NCBI GenBank assembly: GCA_937862675.1
Contig: CALMEC010000469.1
Span: 1 to 8,445 of the forward strand
From: an uncultured Actinomycetes bacterium
GTDB lineage: Bacteria > Actinomycetota > Thermoleophilia > Miltoncostaeales > Miltoncostaeaceae
Reading direction: 5' to 3'
Length of the DNA stretch: 8,445 bases
Part shown: piece by piece, positions 5,839-8,445 of the stretch
Position numbering within the stretch: position 1 is the stretch's first letter
How the letters are laid out: every line of letters begins with the position of its first letter
Notes under the pieces: generated by a model
Database searches by the model: none
What the model was told of the DNA's origin: nothing
Seen by the model: only the letters and a program-made list of their open reading frames with translations
Made by a program: the position numbers and the translations under genes

Positions 5839-6836
5839 GGAAGGCCCCGGAAGTACAACGTGAAGCCCGTGGCCGCGAGGAGGAGGCCGAGGAGCCAGAA
5901 CCGGACGATGATCTTCGTCTCGCTCCAGCCCGCCATCTCGAAGTGGTGATGGATGGGGGTCATGAGAAACCCCCGCCTCCGGACGCGCTTGAAGACCACC
6001 ACCTGGACGATCACCGACAGCGCCTCCAGCACGAACACACCGCCGATGACCAGCAGGAGGATCTCGGTCTTCGTCATCACCGCCATCGCGGCGATCGCCC
6101 CGCCCAGCGCGTAGCTGCCGGTGTCGCCCATGAACACCCCGGCCGGGAACGAGTTGAACCAGAGGAAGCCGAGGCACGCACCGACCATGCAGGCACCGAA
6201 GAGGGCGAGGTCCGTCTGGCCGTAGATCGCCGTACCGGCCGTCTCGCTCGCGACGAACGCCATCCCGGTGTAGGCGAAGAGCGCCACGCCCCCCGTGCCG
6301 GCCGCCAGACCGTCCAGGCCGTCCGTGAGGTTGACCGCGTTGGCGAAGCCGCTGATCACCAGGTAGACGATGCCGGTGAACACGTACGGGCCGACGTCGT
6401 ACCCGCGGTCGACGATCGGTATCTGCAGCGTGGTGGTGAACCCCGTGATCCGGACGGCCACGAGCACGAACACGATGGAGATGACCAGGAGCCCGAGCAT
6501 CCGCCACTTCCCCGCGAGACCGCCGGAACGCCGGCGCCAGACCTTCATGAGGTCGTCGGTGAAGCCGATCGCGCCGCAGGCGAGCGTCGTGGCCAGGACG
6601 AGCATGGCCTGGGTGCTGCGCGTGGACAGGATCAGGAACGGGATCGCCGCCGCCGCGAGGATGAGCACGCCGCCCATGGTGGGCGTCCCCTGCTTCTGGG
6701 CGTGCGCGTCGGGGATGAGCCCTTCGGGACGGACGAACTGGCCCACCTCGTGACGCCGGAGCCAGGCGATGACCTTCGGTCCGAGGAACAACGTCAGCGT
6801 GGTCGAGGCGATCGCCGCGATAAGGATCCGTTCCAC
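5835..6836 (-). CDS. mraY: Phospho-N-acetylmuramoyl-pentapeptide transferase MraY
   Basis: MraY is the integral membrane enzyme that moves phospho-MurNAc-pentapeptide from UDP onto undecaprenyl phosphate, giving lipid I. The GTG at 6836 follows GGAGAGG (6846-6852) at nine bases. The 333-residue product begins with a membrane helix and shows about ten hydrophobic segments. Catalytic and hallmark motifs are all present: DAHAQKQGTPTMGG (43-56), FTDDLMKV (92-99, Asp94-Asp95), NAVNLTDGLDGLAAG (166-180), FNSFPAGVFMGDTGS (227-241, Asp238), and RRGFLMTPIHHHFEMAGW (287-304, His296-298). It lies 54 bases after murF and shares four bases with murD, so it is an internal operon gene. Nothing looks degraded. 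Confidence 0.97.
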   Translation of the reverse strand: MERILIAAIASTTLTLFLGPKVIAWLRRHEVGQFVRPEGLIPDAHAQKQGTPTMGGVLILAAAAIPFLILSTRSTQAMLVLATTLACGAIGFTDDLMKVWRRRSGGLAGKWRMLGLLVISIVFVLVAVRITGFTTTLQIPIVDRGYDVGPYVFTGIVYLVISGFANAVNLTDGLDGLAAGTGGVALFAYTGMAFVASETAGTAIYGQTDLALFGACMVGACLGFLWFNSFPAGVFMGDTGSYALGGAIAAMAVMTKTEILLLVIGGVFVLEALSVIVQVVVFKRVRRRGFLMTPIHHHFEMAGWSETKIIVRFWLLGLLLAATGFTLYFRGLP

Positions 6837-6845
6837 CTCAGCGCA

Positions 6846-6852
6846 CCTCTCC
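6846..6852 (-). promoter_or_regulatory. Ribosome binding site of mraY
   Basis: GGAGAGG on the minus strand lies nine bases before GTG 6836 and decides that start over later in-frame codons. Its first base is also the end of the stem described at 6852-6889. Confidence 0.65.
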
Positions 6853-6889
6853 GCAGCGGTCGCGGACCGGGAGCTTCCGTCCCGCTGCG
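6852..6889 (-). other. Possible intercistronic hairpin between murF and mraY
   Basis: An 8-base stem pairs 6852-6859 with 6882-6889 (core GCAGCGG / CCGCTGC). The 22-base loop contains a nested CGGA/TCCG pairing. It fills most of the 54-base murF-mraY gap and abuts the mraY ribosome site. No U tract follows, so it is not a canonical terminator; it could affect mraY translation or mRNA processing. Chance pairing at this GC level is a real alternative. Confidence 0.3.
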
Positions 6890-6890
6890 C

Positions 6891-8195
6891 TCACGCGTCA
6901 CCGGCCAGTACGGCGGTGATGCGCTCCAGCGCCATGGAACGGCTTCCCTTCACGAGAACCGTGTCCCCGTCGCGAATGAGGGTCCCGACGGCGTCGAGGG
7001 CCTCGGCGACGTCCGCGTAGTGCACGGCCCCGTCACCGAAGCCGGCGACATACCACGCGGCCCGCCGGCCGACGCCGATCAGCGCGTCGACGCCCTGCGC
7101 CCGGGCGAGTTCCCCGACCTCCCGGTGGAAGTCCGCCTCGCCCCCTCCGAGTTCCATCATGTCGCCGAGGATGGCGACATGCCGGCCGGGGCGGCCGACC
7201 AGGTCCTGGATCGCCGCGCGCATGGCGATGGGATTCGCGTTGTAGCAGTCCTCGATGAGCACCCCGCCCGCGGCGAGGGGGCGGACGTTCCCGCGCATGG
7301 CGGAGAGGTGGACCTCCACGGTGGTCCCCGGAGCCGGAGGAGCCCCCAGCGCGACGCAGCATGCCTCGGCCGCAGCCGCGCAGCGCCACTGCCAGTCGGT
7401 GCTGAGGTTCATGTTGAGGTCGACGGTTGGGCGCTCGCCGAACCGACGTACCCTCACCTCGTCATCGAGAGTTGTCAGAAGAGGCTCGAGGTACGGGTCA
7501 CCGTCCGGTACCACGGCGGTCCCGCCCGCGGAGAGTCCCTGCAGGAGCTCGAACTTCGCCGCGGCGACGTTCTCGACCGACTTCAGGAGCTCGAGGTGGA
7601 CGGGACCGATCGACGTGATGCAACCGACGTCCGGCGGGGCGAGCCGTGCGAGCTCCGCGATCTGCCCCATCCCGCGCATCCCCATCTCGACCACCATGAC
7701 CTCGGTGTCCTCGGCGATCCCCATGAGGGACATCGGGACGCCGATGTCGGTGTTCTGATTGCCGGGCGTGCCCTCGGCACGGAGTCCCGAGGCCCGCAGC
7801 ATCGCGACCAGGATGTCCTTCGTGGTGGTCTTCCCCGTCGCCCCGGTGACGCCGACCACGCGGGCGCCGCTCTTGGCCAGGGCGACGCGCCCGGCCCCCT
7901 GGAGGACGTCCCGCGTGTCGGCGGCGACGATGACCGGCTTGCCGATCGCCATGAACTCGCCCTCGAGCCAGGCCCACACCTTCTCGTTGATGACGGCTGC
8001 CGCGGCGCCCCCCCGCAGCGCGTCGGGGGCATAGTGCGAGCCGTCCTGCGTCTCCCCGCGGATGCCGAAGAAGATCGCTCCCTCCGGGACGTCGCGCGAG
8101 TCGACGACCGCACCGGTGCACTCGACGTTCGGCGACCCGAACGGGAGCCGCGCCCCCGGGGCCGACTCCAGCACCTCGTCGACGGTCATCCTCAT
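6891..8195 (-). CDS. murF: UDP-N-acetylmuramoyl-tripeptide--D-alanyl-D-alanine ligase MurF
   Basis: MurF adds D-Ala-D-Ala to the UDP-MurNAc-tripeptide, completing the pentapeptide used by MraY. ATG 8195 overlaps the murE stop (ATGA, 8192-8195), with GGAGG (8203-8207) seven bases upstream. The N-terminal substrate domain has VVDSRDVPEGAIFFGIRGE (30-48). The P-loop is GATGKTTTK (118-126). The central domain has GNQNTDIGVP (145-154), MGMRGMGQIAEL (171-182) and AAAKFELL with the probable carbamylated Lys214. The C-terminal domain has IEDCYNANPIAMRAA (314-328), GDMMELG and VLVKGSRSMALE. At 434 residues it is somewhat short. The usual segment after RRFG with a [G/R]-[R]-H-N motif is compressed to DLNMNLSTDWQWRCAAAAEA (259-278), lacking the His-Asn pair. 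Identity is secure. Confidence 0.95.
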   Translation of the reverse strand: MRMTVDEVLESAPGARLPFGSPNVECTGAVVDSRDVPEGAIFFGIRGETQDGSHYAPDALRGGAAAAVINEKVWAWLEGEFMAIGKPVIVAADTRDVLQGAGRVALAKSGARVVGVTGATGKTTTKDILVAMLRASGLRAEGTPGNQNTDIGVPMSLMGIAEDTEVMVVEMGMRGMGQIAELARLAPPDVGCITSIGPVHLELLKSVENVAAAKFELLQGLSAGGTAVVPDGDPYLEPLLTTLDDEVRVRRFGERPTVDLNMNLSTDWQWRCAAAAEACCVALGAPPAPGTTVEVHLSAMRGNVRPLAAGGVLIEDCYNANPIAMRAAIQDLVGRPGRHVAILGDMMELGGGEADFHREVGELARAQGVDALIGVGRRAAWYVAGFGDGAVHYADVAEALDAVGTLIRDGDTVLVKGSRSMALERITAVLAGDA

Positions 8196-8445
8196 ACCAC
8201 GGCCTCCAGACCCTCGCGTGCCACGTCCCGGTCGTCGAAGGGTCGAACCACTCCGTTCACCTCCTGCCCGCGTTCATGCCCCTTGCCGGCGAGCAACACG
8301 GTGTCACCGGGTTGTGCCATTGAGATGGCGTGGAAGACTGCTTCTCGCCGGTCGACAATCTCGAAGAGCTTCTCGCCGTCAATTGCCCCTTCAGCCCGCG
8401 CGCCGCTCGCAATCTGACGGATGATTTCTTTGGCTGACTCATTGC
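8192..8445 (-). CDS. murE: UDP-N-acetylmuramyl-tripeptide synthetase MurE, C-terminal 83 residues (cut by window edge)
   Basis: MurE adds the third stem-peptide residue, meso-DAP or lysine, to UDP-MurNAc-L-Ala-D-Glu. The visible frame ends in TGA (8192-8194), which overlaps murF. The translation starts NESAKEIIRQIASGA, matching the stretch just after the DNPR substrate motif, then EIVDRREAVFHAI, then AQPGDTVLLAGKGHERGQ with the family hallmark GKGHE (53-57), and closes with PFDDRDVARE. The DNPR motif lies just outside the window, so the choice between DAP and Lys cannot be read. Roughly 30% of these codons end in A/T (about 35% in the outer part), against about 5% at the start of murF, an abrupt change across the junction. 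The open frame is cut by the window edge rather than by a mutation. Confidence 0.93.
   Translation of the reverse strand, partial: NESAKEIIRQIASGARAEGAIDGEKLFEIVDRREAVFHAISMAQPGDTVLLAGKGHERGQEVNGVVRPFDDRDVAREGLEAVV

Noticed and set aside
5839..6507. An open frame joined to murD that would make a 650-residue protein.
   Set aside because: This stretch is an Arg/His-rich shadow of mraY in another frame; the real murD start is the GTG overlapping the mraY stop.
5943..8417. A very long plus-strand open frame opposite mraY, murF and murE.
   Set aside because: Its translation is Asp/Arg/Gly/His-rich with no domain, and the opposite strand encodes three clear Mur proteins. Long antisense frames are normal at this GC content.

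Overview
The window is a very GC-rich stretch (roughly 70% GC by eye). It carries the middle of a division and cell wall (dcw) cluster, all read on the minus strand. In transcription order, from the right edge to the left, it holds: the 3' end of murE, murF, mraY, murD, a mobile-element-like insert (two palindromic repeats plus a REP-associated tyrosine transposase, RAYT), ftsW, murG, and the 5' half of murC. Apart from the insert, this is the classical bacterial order. Protein-level hints point to a high-GC actinobacterial lineage, most like Thermoleophilia (Solirubrobacterales/Gaiellales): the MurG acceptor loop reads TEADSHMGLANR instead of HEQN, MurC has DHHTTYAS after the central domain, and MurD has a GGRAKGTPFAPL loop. 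That placement is from memory of these families and is an inference.

The genes work as one pathway. MurE, MurF, MurD and MurC are the ATP-dependent ligases that build UDP-MurNAc-pentapeptide. MraY moves the phospho-MurNAc-pentapeptide onto undecaprenyl phosphate (lipid I), MurG adds GlcNAc (lipid II), and FtsW polymerises lipid II at the septum. Coupling is tight: 4-base stop/start overlaps join murE/murF (ATGA), mraY/murD (GTGA) and murG/murC (ATGA). Only 54 bases separate murF from mraY. ftsW runs 110 bases into murG.

The one real break in the operon is between murD and ftsW (about 3290-4554). It contains a perfect 37-base palindrome and a degenerate second copy 98 bases away, then a 240-residue single-tyrosine HUH transposase with a C-terminal helix-turn-helix, then about 275 bases before the preferred ftsW start. 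This looks like a REP/RAYT unit (REPtron) inside an essential operon, in the direction of transcription.

Both edges are odd. At the left, recognisable MurC stops after about 225 residues of an expected 450 or more. The first ~300 bases instead encode an unrelated partial protein on the plus strand, joined through G-homopolymer runs; this is either a real rearrangement or an assembly chimera. The same MurC has Pro after the P-loop Lys. At the right, the murE 3' end uses clearly more A/T-ending codons than murF next to it. No tRNA, rRNA, CRISPR array or convincing promoter was seen.
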